In this document: positions 42,214-50,453 of the stretch, in pieces
Numbering within the stretch: the stretch's first letter is position 1
Layout of the letters: each line of letters opens with the position of its first letter
Origin: Trebonia sp035571275
Lineage (GTDB): Bacteria; Actinomycetota; Actinomycetes; Streptosporangiales; Streptosporangiaceae
Length of the DNA stretch: 64,000 nucleotides
Assembly: GCA_035571275.1 (NCBI GenBank)
Contig: DATMKQ010000412.1
Span: 1-64,000, forward strand
Reading direction: 5' to 3'
Notes under the pieces: model-generated
Databases searched by the model: none
Seen by the model: only the letters and a program-made list of their open reading frames with translations
What the model was told of the DNA's origin: nothing
Made by a program: the position numbers and the translations under genes

Positions 42214-42616
42214 CCAGCCTCGTCGCGCGATAACCGTCCGCGACGTGATGACCACGCGCGTGGTCTTGACCAGCCCCGACGACCCGGTGGCGGACGCCGC
42301 CGCGGCCATGGTCCGGCAGCGGGTCGGATCGGCGCTGATCATGCAGGGGCGTTTCCTGGCCGGCATTCTCACCGAACGGGACGTCCTGCGCGCCGCGGCG
42401 TCCGGCAACGACCTGACGCATTCCCCGGTGTCCGCGTGGATGACGAAGGACCCGGAGCAGGCGTCCCCGGATGCCACCGTCGAAGACGCCCTTCAGCTCA
42501 TGCTGCTGCACGGCTTCCGGCACCTGCCCGTGTTCGAAGATCGCGAGGTGCGCGGCGTGGTCAGCCTGCGAGACCTGGCCGCCGCCCGGATCAGCCGACC
42601 CGCCCCGCGAGGCTGA
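42206..42616 (+). CDS. Stand-alone CBS-pair protein
   Basis: The 136-residue protein starts at a GTG at 42206 and consists almost entirely of two CBS motifs (VRDVMTTRVVLTSPDD through GILTERDVLRAAA, and VSAWMTKDPEQASPDATVED through GVVSLRDLAAARI). CBS pairs bind adenosine nucleotides or SAM and act as energy or ligand sensors. It overlaps the gene before it and ends five bases before the Rieske oxygenase, so it may regulate the oxygenase or sense its cofactor state; that is inference. Confidence 0.88.
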   Translation: MADQPRRAITVRDVMTTRVVLTSPDDPVADAAAAMVRQRVGSALIMQGRFLAGILTERDVLRAAASGNDLTHSPVSAWMTKDPEQASPDATVEDALQLMLLHGFRHLPVFEDREVRGVVSLRDLAAARISRPAPRG

Positions 42617-42621
42617 CCGAC

Positions 42622-43866
42622 TTGCTGAGCCAAGAACGAAACAGGCTGCTGTGCGAAACCGGTCAGGGAACTCCGATGGGAGAGTTGCTGCGACGTTACT
42701 GGCATCCGGTCGCGGGCGCGGCGGAGTTCAGCCAGCTGAGCGTGAAGGCGGTCCGCATCCTGGGCGAGGACCTGGCTCTCTACCGCGACAAGAGCGGAAA
42801 CTACGGGCTCGTGGATCAGCATTGTCCGCACCGCCGTGCGGACTTGAGCTACGGATTCGTCGAGGAACGCGGGCTGCGCTGCCATTACCACGGCTGGCTG
42901 TTCGATCACACCGGACGATGCCTTCATCAGCCGTTTGAGGAGACGCGGCACCCCGAGGGTCAGTTCAAGGACAAGGTTCGCATCAGGGCATACCAGGTAC
43001 AGGAGAAAGCGGGCCTGATCTGGGTCTACATGGGGCCGGCGCCGGCGCCGCTGCTGCCCGACTGGGATCGGTATTACTCCCGCGGCTACAAGCAGATAGC
43101 GATCTCGCAGATCCCGTGCAACTGGGTCCAGTGCCAGGAGAACTCGATCGACCCTGTCCACTTCGAATGGCTGCATGACAACTGGTCACGGGTGCTGCGC
43201 GGTGCGGATGGCCCCCGTGCACCAGCCCACCTGCGGCTTGGCTTTGACGAATTCGACCACGGTTTCGTCTACCGCCGCATTCGCGAGGACACGACAGAGA
43301 ACGACGAACTGTGGACCACCGGCCGGGTGTGCTTGTGGCCCAACTGCCTGTACGTCGGTCATTTCGAATGGCGGGTACCCATCGACGACGAGCACACCCT
43401 CAGTGTCGGCTGGTTCATCGACGAACTGCCCGGTGACGTGCCGTTCGAGCAGGACGTGATCCCCTGCTGGTACGCACCCATCAAGGACGAGCGAACGGGT
43501 CGCTGGATCGACAGCCACGTCATGAATCAGGATTTCATCGCCTGGGTCGGTCAGGGCGTCATCGCGGACCGCTCGCTAGAGCACCTCGGGGAAAGCGACC
43601 GCGGGGTGATCCTGCTGCGCAAGCGACTGCTCGAGGACATGGAGGCGGTGGCCGCCGGACGTGACCCGAAAGGCATGATCCGTGATGCCGCAGCGAATCA
43701 CAGCGTGCACTTGCCGATCATCGGCGGCCTCAACCGCCGGGCGGCCGGAGTCGGGCCGTATGCCTTCCCGTTCCTGGCCGGCCAGCCGGAAGAGGTCACC
43801 AAGGAGTTCGAGCTGGCCTGGCGAAATTGCGCGGCCGCCGCGTCGTCAGGACGGACCGTGGTATAG
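42622..43866 (+). CDS. Rieske non-heme iron oxygenase, large subunit
   Basis: A TTG at 42622 is chosen as start: it gives the family N-terminus (LLSQERNRLL, TPMGELLRRYWHPVAG), has GAGG nine bases upstream and lies just after the CBS stop. The 414-residue protein has the Rieske [2Fe-2S] ligands Cys68-His70 and Cys87-His90, and mononuclear iron ligands in QENSIDPVHFEWLHD. The layout is of the phthalate 4,5-dioxygenase-like group, which hydroxylates or demethylates aromatic compounds using electrons from a reductase not encoded nearby. Its 3' end overlaps the converging LysR gene by 21 bases. Confidence 0.9.
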   Translation: MLSQERNRLLCETGQGTPMGELLRRYWHPVAGAAEFSQLSVKAVRILGEDLALYRDKSGNYGLVDQHCPHRRADLSYGFVEERGLRCHYHGWLFDHTGRCLHQPFEETRHPEGQFKDKVRIRAYQVQEKAGLIWVYMGPAPAPLLPDWDRYYSRGYKQIAISQIPCNWVQCQENSIDPVHFEWLHDNWSRVLRGADGPRAPAHLRLGFDEFDHGFVYRRIREDTTENDELWTTGRVCLWPNCLYVGHFEWRVPIDDEHTLSVGWFIDELPGDVPFEQDVIPCWYAPIKDERTGRWIDSHVMNQDFIAWVGQGVIADRSLEHLGESDRGVILLRKRLLEDMEAVAAGRDPKGMIRDAAANHSVHLPIIGGLNRRAAGVGPYAFPFLAGQPEEVTKEFELAWRNCAAAASSGRTVV

Positions 43867-44703
43867 CTCGGTCAGGAGGGCGACGGCGGCGTGGGTGGAC
43901 GGGTGCGGGTCGTGGCGCCGCCAGATCATCTGCACCGCGATCGGCGGGGCGTCGCGCAGCGGCCGGAAGACGACACCGTCTCGCTGGTACTGGGCCGTGG
44001 TGCCCTCCGGGGTGATGCCGACGCCGCCGCCAGCCGCGATGATCGCGAGCCAGTCGTCGATGTCACGCGTCTCACGGACCGCGGGCCGGCTGGCCCGCGG
44101 CCACAGGTCCGGGGTCGTGGACCCGGTGCGAGGATCGATCAGCAGGGTGCGCCGCGGGACCTCATCAAGCCTGATAGACCGCCGCTTCGCCCACGGGTCG
44201 TCCGCCGCGATGGCGCAGTAGCGCCGTTCAGAGCCCACGATGGCCCTGGCGAAGCGCTTACCGTCGGCGGGCGTGCGCAGCACCGCGATGTCGCACAGGC
44301 CCTCGGCCAGGCCGCCGGTGGCTGAGTTGGTGCGGATCAGGTGCAGGTCGATGCCGGGGTACCTGGCGGCCCAGCCGCGCTGGAACTCCCGGGTGTGCCG
44401 GCCCATGGCCGACCAGGCGTGACCGATGCGGAGCGTGGTATGGCCGGTGGTCACTTCGGCGACCAGGTTGTCGGCCGCGGCGAGTATCTGCCGGGCCTGG
44501 GCCAGGACGCGGACGCCCGCCGTGGTCGGGGTGACGTTCCGGCTGGTGCGGTGCAGCAACCGGACGCCGAGGACCCGCTCCAGGGCCATGAGGTTGCGCG
44601 AGGTCGCGGCCTGCGAGATGCCGAGCTCGATAGCGGCGTCGGTGAAGGTTCCGGCGTCCACGATCGCGACCAGGCAGCGCAACTGCCTCAGCTCGAGATC
44701 CAT
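43846..44703 (-). CDS. LysR family transcriptional regulator
   Basis: The 285-residue protein begins MDLELRQLRCLVAIVDAGTF, a canonical LysR winged helix continuing AAIELGISQAATSRNL and LLHRTSRNVTPT. The rest is the periplasmic-binding-like effector domain (TLRIGHAWSAMGRH). It diverges from the DMT transporter-oxidoreductase across 68 bases. That gap contains the partial dyad TATAG/CTATG (44714-44733), so the transporter is the likely target. Its 3' end overlaps the Rieske gene. Confidence 0.9.
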   Translation of the reverse strand: MDLELRQLRCLVAIVDAGTFTDAAIELGISQAATSRNLMALERVLGVRLLHRTSRNVTPTTAGVRVLAQARQILAAADNLVAEVTTGHTTLRIGHAWSAMGRHTREFQRGWAARYPGIDLHLIRTNSATGGLAEGLCDIAVLRTPADGKRFARAIVGSERRYCAIAADDPWAKRRSIRLDEVPRRTLLIDPRTGSTTPDLWPRASRPAVRETRDIDDWLAIIAAGGGVGITPEGTTAQYQRDGVVFRPLRDAPPIAVQMIWRRHDPHPSTHAAVALLTELYHGPS

Positions 44704-44771
44704 AACTAAAGCGTATAGCTGACTTCATCTATGCATTTTGCGTATGCGTTGGGCGCGCCCATGCTCGTGTC

Positions 44772-46601
44772 ATGCCCCGCTCAACGCGGCTCACCGGCAT
44801 CGCGCTGATGACCACAAGCGCCGCGTCCAACCAGTTCGGCGCGGCGACCGCCGCGCTGGCCTTCCCGGTGCTCGGGCCCGCGGGGGTGGTCGCGGTGCGC
44901 CAGTGGGTGGCAGGCGCGCTGCTGCTGGCCACCGCGCGGCCGAAGCTCTCCTCGCTGACCCGCGAGCAGCGGCGCCCTGTCCTGGGGCTGGCCCTGATCT
45001 TCGCCACGATGAACCTGTCGCTGTATGCCGCGATCGACACGATCGGACTGGGCCTGGCGGTGACGCTGGAGTTCCTCGGCCCGCTGTCGGTGGCGCTGCT
45101 TGCCTCGCGCCGCGTCATCGACGTCGGGTGCGGCGTCGTCGCCGCGGTCGCCGTCGTCGTCCTGGCCAGGCCGCAGCCGAGCACCGACTACGCGGGCATC
45201 GCGCTGGCCCTGCTAGCAGCCGCGTGCTGGGCCGGGTACATCCTGGTCAACCGGGTGGTGGGCGCCCGGGTGCCTGGCTCGCAAGGACCCGCGGCCGCGG
45301 CGTGTCTGTCGGCTCTGCTGTACGTCCCTGTCGGCATCTGGGCACTGGCCAGCCAACCGGTGACGCTAACCGCGCTAGGCCGGGCAGCCACGGCCGGCGT
45401 GCTGTGCTCAGCGGTCCCGATGGTCGCGGACATGCGGGCACTGCGCCGAGTGCCCGCCAGGTTCTTCGGCTTGTTCATGAGCGTCAACCCGGTATTCGCC
45501 GCACTGACCGGCCTGCTTATCCTGCGCCAGTCGCTGCGGCCGGCCGACTGGCTCGCGATCGCCGCCATCGTCACCGCCAACGCGGTCACCGTCACGGCTG
45601 GCAACCGCGCGCCGCGTGTCCGGTCACATCCGTTCGGCCGCGCCCGTCGTACTAGCGACGGATTAGTTACACGGAAGGAGCGCGACATGAGGGCCGTCCG
45701 GATCCACGAACCAACTGGTATCAGCGGGCTTGTCTGCGAAGACGCGCCCGACGCCACGCCCATGATCGGCGACGTGCTTGTGAAGGTCGCCGCGTGCGGC
45801 ATTACGCACACCGAGCTCGACTGGCCCATCTGGACCTGCAGCTCTGGTCATCAGCGGGCCTCGATCGTCCCTGGCCACGAGTTTTCCGGTGTTGTCACCG
45901 CCCTGGGCTGGGGAACGGCCGGGCTCGCGGTCGGCGATGAGGTGTTCGGCCTGATCGACGCCTATCGCGACGGCGCGGCCGCGGAGTACATCGCCATCGA
46001 AGCCCGTGATGTGGCCCCGAAGCCGAAGACCGTGGACCACATCCACGCCGCCGCGGTCCCGCGGGCCGGCCTGACCGCGTGGCAGGCCCTGTTCGACCAC
46101 GGACGGCTGTCCAAAGGACAGACCGTGGTCATCCACGGCGCGGGCGGCGCGGTCGGGTCGACGGCGGTACAGCTCGCCCACTGGGCCGGCGCCGAGGTGA
46201 TCGGGACCGGGCGAAGCCGGAGCCGGTCGCTAGCCACTGAGCTTGGCGCCGACCGTTACCTCGCGCTCGACGAAGAAGGCCTCGACGAGGCCGCGGGTCA
46301 GGCCGACCTCGTATTCGACACGATCGGCGGCGACGTCCTCGCGGGGTCGGCCGCCCTGCTCAAGCCGGGAGGAACGCTTGTCTCGGTGGCCGCGGCGCCG
46401 CCCGCCGACCGCGAGGACATCACCACGCTGTACTTCGTCCAGCACCCCAGCCGCGAACAGCTCACCGAGCTCGCCCGGCTCGTCGACACCGGACACCTTC
46501 GCCCGCAGGTCGGCGGGGTCTACCCGCTCGCGGACGCGGCCCAGGCCTACAGCGCGAAGGCGGCCGGCGGCATCCCGGGCAGGATCATCCTCCAGCCCTG
46601 A
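44772..46601 (+). CDS. In-frame fusion of a DMT/EamA transporter and a quinone-oxidoreductase-like MDR
   Basis: One frame without a stop encodes 609 residues. Residues about 1-280 are a ten-helix EamA/RhtA-type exporter (NQFGAATAALAFPVLGPAG, LEFLGPLSVALLASRR, LFMSVNPVFAALTGLL). Residues 306-609 are a complete MDR oxidoreductase with GHEFSGVV, the Rossmann motif GAGGAVGSTAVQLA and SVAAAPPADRE. Between them is a 25-residue Arg-rich linker that ends in a strong AAGGAG seven bases before the ATG at 45687. The oxidoreductase could therefore be made alone as well as fused. Either the transporter stop was lost or the fusion is real. The gene diverges from LysR. Confidence 0.75.
   Translation: MPRSTRLTGIALMTTSAASNQFGAATAALAFPVLGPAGVVAVRQWVAGALLLATARPKLSSLTREQRRPVLGLALIFATMNLSLYAAIDTIGLGLAVTLEFLGPLSVALLASRRVIDVGCGVVAAVAVVVLARPQPSTDYAGIALALLAAACWAGYILVNRVVGARVPGSQGPAAAACLSALLYVPVGIWALASQPVTLTALGRAATAGVLCSAVPMVADMRALRRVPARFFGLFMSVNPVFAALTGLLILRQSLRPADWLAIAAIVTANAVTVTAGNRAPRVRSHPFGRARRTSDGLVTRKERDMRAVRIHEPTGISGLVCEDAPDATPMIGDVLVKVAACGITHTELDWPIWTCSSGHQRASIVPGHEFSGVVTALGWGTAGLAVGDEVFGLIDAYRDGAAAEYIAIEARDVAPKPKTVDHIHAAAVPRAGLTAWQALFDHGRLSKGQTVVIHGAGGAVGSTAVQLAHWAGAEVIGTGRSRSRSLATELGADRYLALDEEGLDEAAGQADLVFDTIGGDVLAGSAALLKPGGTLVSVAAAPPADREDITTLYFVQHPSREQLTELARLVDTGHLRPQVGGVYPLADAAQAYSAKAAGGIPGRIILQP
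45687..46601 (+). CDS. Zinc-independent MDR oxidoreductase (possible separate translation start)
   Basis: Starting at the internal ATG at 45687, with AAGGAG at optimal spacing, gives a 304-residue protein that is a full-length quinone-oxidoreductase-like MDR (MRAVRIHEPTGISGLVCEDA to PGRIILQP). It would reduce enones or quinones with NADPH. The ribosome-binding site is among the strongest in the window, which argues that this is an independent cistron even though the upstream transporter frame never closes. Confidence 0.6.
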   Translation: MRAVRIHEPTGISGLVCEDAPDATPMIGDVLVKVAACGITHTELDWPIWTCSSGHQRASIVPGHEFSGVVTALGWGTAGLAVGDEVFGLIDAYRDGAAAEYIAIEARDVAPKPKTVDHIHAAAVPRAGLTAWQALFDHGRLSKGQTVVIHGAGGAVGSTAVQLAHWAGAEVIGTGRSRSRSLATELGADRYLALDEEGLDEAAGQADLVFDTIGGDVLAGSAALLKPGGTLVSVAAAPPADREDITTLYFVQHPSREQLTELARLVDTGHLRPQVGGVYPLADAAQAYSAKAAGGIPGRIILQP

Positions 46602-46635
46602 CCACAACGGCGGGCGATGAGCCTAAGCTCTTGGC

Positions 46636-47355
46636 ATGGCCAGGTACTTTGACATCCATCCGGCCAATCCGCAGAAGCGCATGGTCGGCCAAGTGGCGGA
46701 CATCGTGCGCGACGGCGGAGTGATCGCCTACCCGACGGACTCCTGCTACGCGCTGGGATGCCAGTTCGGCAACAAGGACGGCATCTCGAAGATCAGGTCG
46801 ATCCGCGGCCTCGATGACCGGCATCACCTCACGTTGGTGTGTCAGGACTTCGCCCAGCTTGGCCAGTTCGTGTACGTCTCCAACGCGATTTTCCGGGCGA
46901 TCAAGGCGGCGACCCCCGGCAGCTATACGTTCATCCTCCCCGCGACCAAGGAGGTGCCGCGGCGGCTGCAGCACCCGGGGAAAAAGACCGTGGGGGTGCG
47001 GATCCCCCGGCACGGGGTAACCCAGGCACTGCTGGCCGAACTAGGCGAGCCGCTCGTCTCCAGCACCCTGCTGCTGCCCGGCGAAGACGAGCCGATGACC
47101 CAGGGCTGGCAGATCGCCGGAGAGCTCGATCATGCGCTGGACGCGATCATCGACTCGGGTGACTGCGGCACCGACCCGACAACGGTGATCGACTTCTCCC
47201 AGTCCGAGCCCGAGATCGTGCGCCGCGGGGCAGGCGACACGTCCGCGTTCGAATTACGGCCGGCCGGCCAGGCTCCCGGTTACGACCTCGGCAGGTGCTG
47301 GGCGAGCAGGGCGAGGTCGGCGGGGCCGAGACGGTCCTGGGCCGTGGCGAGCTGA
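46636..47355 (+). CDS. YrdC/Sua5 family threonylcarbamoyl-AMP synthase-like protein (YciO type)
   Basis: The 239-residue protein has the YrdC fold: GGVIAYPTDSCYALGC, IRSIRGLDDRHHLTLVCQD, SYTFILPATKEVPRR and TVGVRIPRHGVTQALL. YciO-type members are close relatives of the enzymes that make threonylcarbamoyl-AMP for tRNA t6A. The family normally ends near residue 208 after the VRRGAGDTSAFE segment. Here about 30 extra residues (GYDLGRCWASRARSAGPRRS) are read from DNA antisense to the aldo/keto reductase 3' end, a 76-base overlap, so the original stop appears to have been lost. Confidence 0.85.
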   Translation: MARYFDIHPANPQKRMVGQVADIVRDGGVIAYPTDSCYALGCQFGNKDGISKIRSIRGLDDRHHLTLVCQDFAQLGQFVYVSNAIFRAIKAATPGSYTFILPATKEVPRRLQHPGKKTVGVRIPRHGVTQALLAELGEPLVSSTLLLPGEDEPMTQGWQIAGELDHALDAIIDSGDCGTDPTTVIDFSQSEPEIVRRGAGDTSAFELRPAGQAPGYDLGRCWASRARSAGPRRSWAVAS

Positions 47356-48341
47356 TGCCAGTGCGGATAGATCAGGTCAGGCGCGCTCACCTTATCCAGC
47401 GCGGCGCGTTCGCCGGCGGTCAGCGACAGCGACGCCGCGCCCAGGTTGTCGCGCAGTTGCTCTTCGGTCCGGGCCCCGATGATCACCGAGGTCACCGCGG
47501 GCCTGCCGAGCAGCCAGGCGAGCGCGACCTGGGCCGGGGCGGCGCCGTGCGCGCCCGCCACGTCGACGATCACCTCGATCGTGTCGTACAGCTTCTCCCT
47601 GTCGCGGACCGGCGGCTCGTGCCACTCGCCGGACAGCTGCCGCGTCTGGCCCGACGGCGAGGCGTCGCGCCGGTACTTGCCCGATACCAGCCCGCCGGCC
47701 AGCGGGGACCACACCAGGATGCCAAGTCCCTGGTCGACCGACAGCGGGACGAGTTCGTACTCGGCGTCCCTGGACTCCAGGGAGTAGTAGATCTGCTGCG
47801 CCGCGAACCGCTCGAAGCCGTGGCTGTCGGCGACCGCGAGCGCCTTCATCAGCTGCCAGCCCGCGTAGTTCGACGCCGCCAGGTACCGCACCTTGCCTGC
47901 GGTGACCAGCGCGGACAGCGCGGACAACGTCTCATCGAGCCGGGTCTGCCCGTCCCACTCGTGCACGTGGTAGATGTCGATGTGGTCGGTGCCCAGCCGG
48001 CGCAGGCTCGCCTCGCAGCCGGCGATGATGTGGTACCGGGACAGCCCGGCGTCGTTCGGCCCTTCGCCCATCGCCATCCGCACCTTGGTGGACAGCAGCA
48101 GCGAGTCCCTGCGCCCCTTGACCACCTCGCCGGTGATCTCCTCCGCGAGCCCGCCGGAGTACACGTCGGCCGTGTCGACCAGGTTGATCCCCGCGTCCAG
48201 GCACATGTCAAGCTGGCGGCGCGCGCCATCGACGTCGGTCGCGCCGACGGCCCGGAACTCTCCGCCGCCGCCGAACGTCATCGTGCCGAGCGTCAGCGCC
48301 GACACCCGAAGGCCACTGTGCCCGAGCTGCCGGTATTCCAT
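47280..48341 (-). CDS. Aldo/keto reductase (potassium channel beta-subunit-like group)
   Basis: The ATG at 48341 follows a G-rich GGGGGG-GTGG stretch and gives 353 residues (MEYRQLGHSGLRVSALTLGT). The tetrad residues are visible in VDTADVYSGG (Asp, Tyr), LLSTKVRMAM (Lys) and DIYHVHEWDG (His). It would reduce carbonyls with NADPH. Its start lies two bases after the stop of the HIT-like gene; a TTG at 48347 overlapping that stop is possible. It is the last gene of a three-gene operon. Confidence 0.9.
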   Translation of the reverse strand: MEYRQLGHSGLRVSALTLGTMTFGGGGEFRAVGATDVDGARRQLDMCLDAGINLVDTADVYSGGLAEEITGEVVKGRRDSLLLSTKVRMAMGEGPNDAGLSRYHIIAGCEASLRRLGTDHIDIYHVHEWDGQTRLDETLSALSALVTAGKVRYLAASNYAGWQLMKALAVADSHGFERFAAQQIYYSLESRDAEYELVPLSVDQGLGILVWSPLAGGLVSGKYRRDASPSGQTRQLSGEWHEPPVRDREKLYDTIEVIVDVAGAHGAAPAQVALAWLLGRPAVTSVIIGARTEEQLRDNLGAASLSLTAGERAALDKVSAPDLIYPHWHQLATAQDRLGPADLALLAQHLPRS

Positions 48342-48343
48342 CG

Positions 48344-48982
48344 TCAACCACCCCCCGCTATGCGATTAGCTTCCTTCCAGGGATGCATCCGGCCGCCGTG
48401 GGAGGCGGCGAGCGCGCGCCCGACGGCGGCGGCGTCGGCGTCGCGCCGTGCGTCGGGGACGGCGGGCAGCAGGTCGTCCCATACCGCCAGGCAGGTGCCG
48501 CGCAGCTGGCTGAACCCGGCCGGGCGAGCGAAAAAGAATACGTGCAGGTGCGACCCGCCGTCTCCCCACCGGGAGACGTGCGCGCGGGCGACGTGCGGCA
48601 GCGACTCGATCGCCCGCGTGATCCGCACGATGAGCAGCCCCATCTCGGCGGCCAGGTCATCGGGAAGGTCTGGCACGTCGTGATGGGCGGCCGTCTCCAG
48701 GATGAGGATCAGCGGAGCGCCTGACGGCCCGTAGGCCCACAGCTGCCAGCGGTCGTCGGACCAGACCGGCGACCGGTCGGTGGTGCACGCCGGGCACTCC
48801 AGGCCGCCCTCGCCCGACCGCGGGGGCTCGGGCAGCACCGGTGGCCGCAGCGGCACGGACCGCAGCCCGTCCGGCTCGAACGGGAACGTCTCCCAGCCGG
48901 CCATCCGGGACAGCGGCAGCCGCCCTTGGTTGTCGGCGGCCTGCATCGCATACGCGTAGAAGTCCCCAGGACTCATCGGCAT
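48344..48982 (-). CDS. HIT-like superfamily protein
   Basis: Start ATG at 48982 is supported by TGATG overlap with the stop of the upstream methyltransferase gene. The 212-residue protein contains a CPACTT knuckle and a C-terminal GGSHLHVFFFARPAG, which resembles the HxHxH-type strand of HIT hydrolases and transferases but keeps only two closely spaced histidines. It may bind or hydrolyse a nucleotide; the reaction is not clear. It sits between a methyltransferase and an aldo/keto reductase in one operon. Confidence 0.65.
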   Translation of the reverse strand: MPMSPGDFYAYAMQAADNQGRLPLSRMAGWETFPFEPDGLRSVPLRPPVLPEPPRSGEGGLECPACTTDRSPVWSDDRWQLWAYGPSGAPLILILETAAHHDVPDLPDDLAAEMGLLIVRITRAIESLPHVARAHVSRWGDGGSHLHVFFFARPAGFSQLRGTCLAVWDDLLPAVPDARRDADAAAVGRALAASHGGRMHPWKEANRIAGGG

Positions 48983-49791
48983 CAGCCCAGAATAGACCCG
49001 GACCCGTCGCTCGCGCCGGGCGCTACCGCGCATAGCAGGCGATTGTCGCCACGCTGCCAAAGCGTGCCAATCTCGCTGAAACCGGCCTGCCTGAGCGCCG
49101 CCACGTGGGTGCCGAGCATCGTGCTCTCCTCGCTGTGGTGGCCGGCCTCGACCCGGCGGCGCTCACGCTCGGCGGCGTAGCCGGCCAGTTCCGGATCGGC
49201 GGCCACCGCCTCCCACCAGCCGTACCAGTCCTCACGGTGACCGTCGGGGAACCGGCGCCCGTACTCGGCGTCCCGCAGCGCCTTGTCGAGGCGGGCCAGC
49301 GTCGGGTCGCGGTCCGGGTCGAGCTGGAAGTGATCGCCGTCGAGAAGCAGGCCGCCGGGTCGCAGCACCGCGACGGCGAGTTCCGCGTACAGGGCCGCAA
49401 GCTCCGACTTGTACAGCCAGTGCAAGGCGGTGGTGCTCACCACGGCGTCTGCCTTCCTGTCCAGGCTGAGCCGGTCAAACCAACCGGAGACGCGCAGGTC
49501 CAGGTCCTCGAAGCGAATGCCGTCGTAGCCGGCACGGCCCAGCGCGAGCGTCACCGGGTCAGCGTCGACGCCGACGACAGTGGCCTTCGGCAGCCGGTCA
49601 AGCAGCCTGACCGACAGCGAGCCTGGGCCGCAGCCGAGGTCGATGACGAGCGGGTCCTCACGGCCGGTGCCCGCTTCAACCGCGTCGATCAGCGCGGTGA
49701 ACCTGTCCTCACGGTCGGGCAGGGATTGCTCCTGCTGGTGATCCCAGCGCTCGATCCACGCGCGCGCGGTGTCATGGTCAAGGTGCGGCAT
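48982..49791 (-). CDS. Class I SAM-dependent methyltransferase
   Basis: The ATG at 49791 (MPHLDHDTARAWIERWDHQQ) has GAGGAGG ten bases upstream and gives 269 residues. The SAM motif is VIDLGCGPGSLSVRLLD, followed by the acidic VVGVDADPV and STTALHWL. The tail (LDKALRDAEYGRRFPDG) suggests a small-molecule methyltransferase of the UbiE/trans-aconitate type; substrate unknown. It is the first gene of the operon with the HIT-like and aldo/keto reductase genes and diverges from the CGNR regulator. Confidence 0.85.
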   Translation of the reverse strand: MPHLDHDTARAWIERWDHQQEQSLPDREDRFTALIDAVEAGTGREDPLVIDLGCGPGSLSVRLLDRLPKATVVGVDADPVTLALGRAGYDGIRFEDLDLRVSGWFDRLSLDRKADAVVSTTALHWLYKSELAALYAELAVAVLRPGGLLLDGDHFQLDPDRDPTLARLDKALRDAEYGRRFPDGHREDWYGWWEAVAADPELAGYAAERERRRVEAGHHSEESTMLGTHVAALRQAGFSEIGTLWQRGDNRLLCAVAPGASDGSGSILG

Positions 49792-49879
49792 TGGGGTATG
49801 ACCTCCTCGGCGACTGACGTAACTGGCTAATATCATTACGGCGGTCACGACTTTACGGGCTGGAGGTGTAACCGGTCAA

Positions 49880-50446
49880 GTGGACTTCAACAGTCACACC
49901 GATGCCGTGGTGCGGACGGCGGTGGCGCTGGTCAACCTGCTGACACCCGGATCGGCGCGCGGCCGCGCGTATCAGCCGCCGGAAGGCGAGGAGCGGACGG
50001 AGGCGGCCGCCGACGTGCTGCGGTCGGGCGGCGGGCGGCAGGCGCCCACCTGGGAGGAAGCGGCCTCGCTGTGCTTCGTGGCCGCCGAGCTGCGCGAGGT
50101 ATTCGCCGCCGTGGACACGGGACGCGTGGACGAAGCCGCGGGTCTCGTCAATGCGATGCTGGGACGCACCGGCGCGCGGCCGATGCTGGACAGGCACGAC
50201 GACCAGCCGTGGCACCTGCACTTCCACGCCGCGGATGAAACCCTGGTCAACGGCTGGGCGGCCGGCTGCGCCACCGGCCTCGCGGTCGTGCTCGGCAGCG
50301 AACTGCACGACCGGCTGGGCATCTGCACGGCGCCGCGGTGCGACCGGGTGTACGTGGACACGTCACGCAACGGCACCCGGAGGTACTGCTCCACCTCCTG
50401 CCAGAACCGGGTCAAGACCGCCGCCTTCCGCGCCCGCCTGTCGTAG
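49880..50446 (+). CDS. ABATE/CGNR zinc-finger regulator
   Basis: The 188-residue protein starts at a GTG at 49880 with GGAGG about 14 bases upstream. The N-terminal part is the ABATE-type domain. The C-terminus is a CGNR zinc finger: CTAPRCDRVYVDTSRNG with RRYCSTSCQNRVKTAAFRAR supplies four cysteines and the basic recognition helix. Such proteins are predicted stress-linked DNA-binding regulators in actinobacteria. It is transcribed away from the methyltransferase operon, which may be its target. Confidence 0.87.
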   Translation: MDFNSHTDAVVRTAVALVNLLTPGSARGRAYQPPEGEERTEAAADVLRSGGGRQAPTWEEAASLCFVAAELREVFAAVDTGRVDEAAGLVNAMLGRTGARPMLDRHDDQPWHLHFHAADETLVNGWAAGCATGLAVVLGSELHDRLGICTAPRCDRVYVDTSRNGTRRYCSTSCQNRVKTAAFRARLS

Positions 50447-50453
50447 CCGCCCA

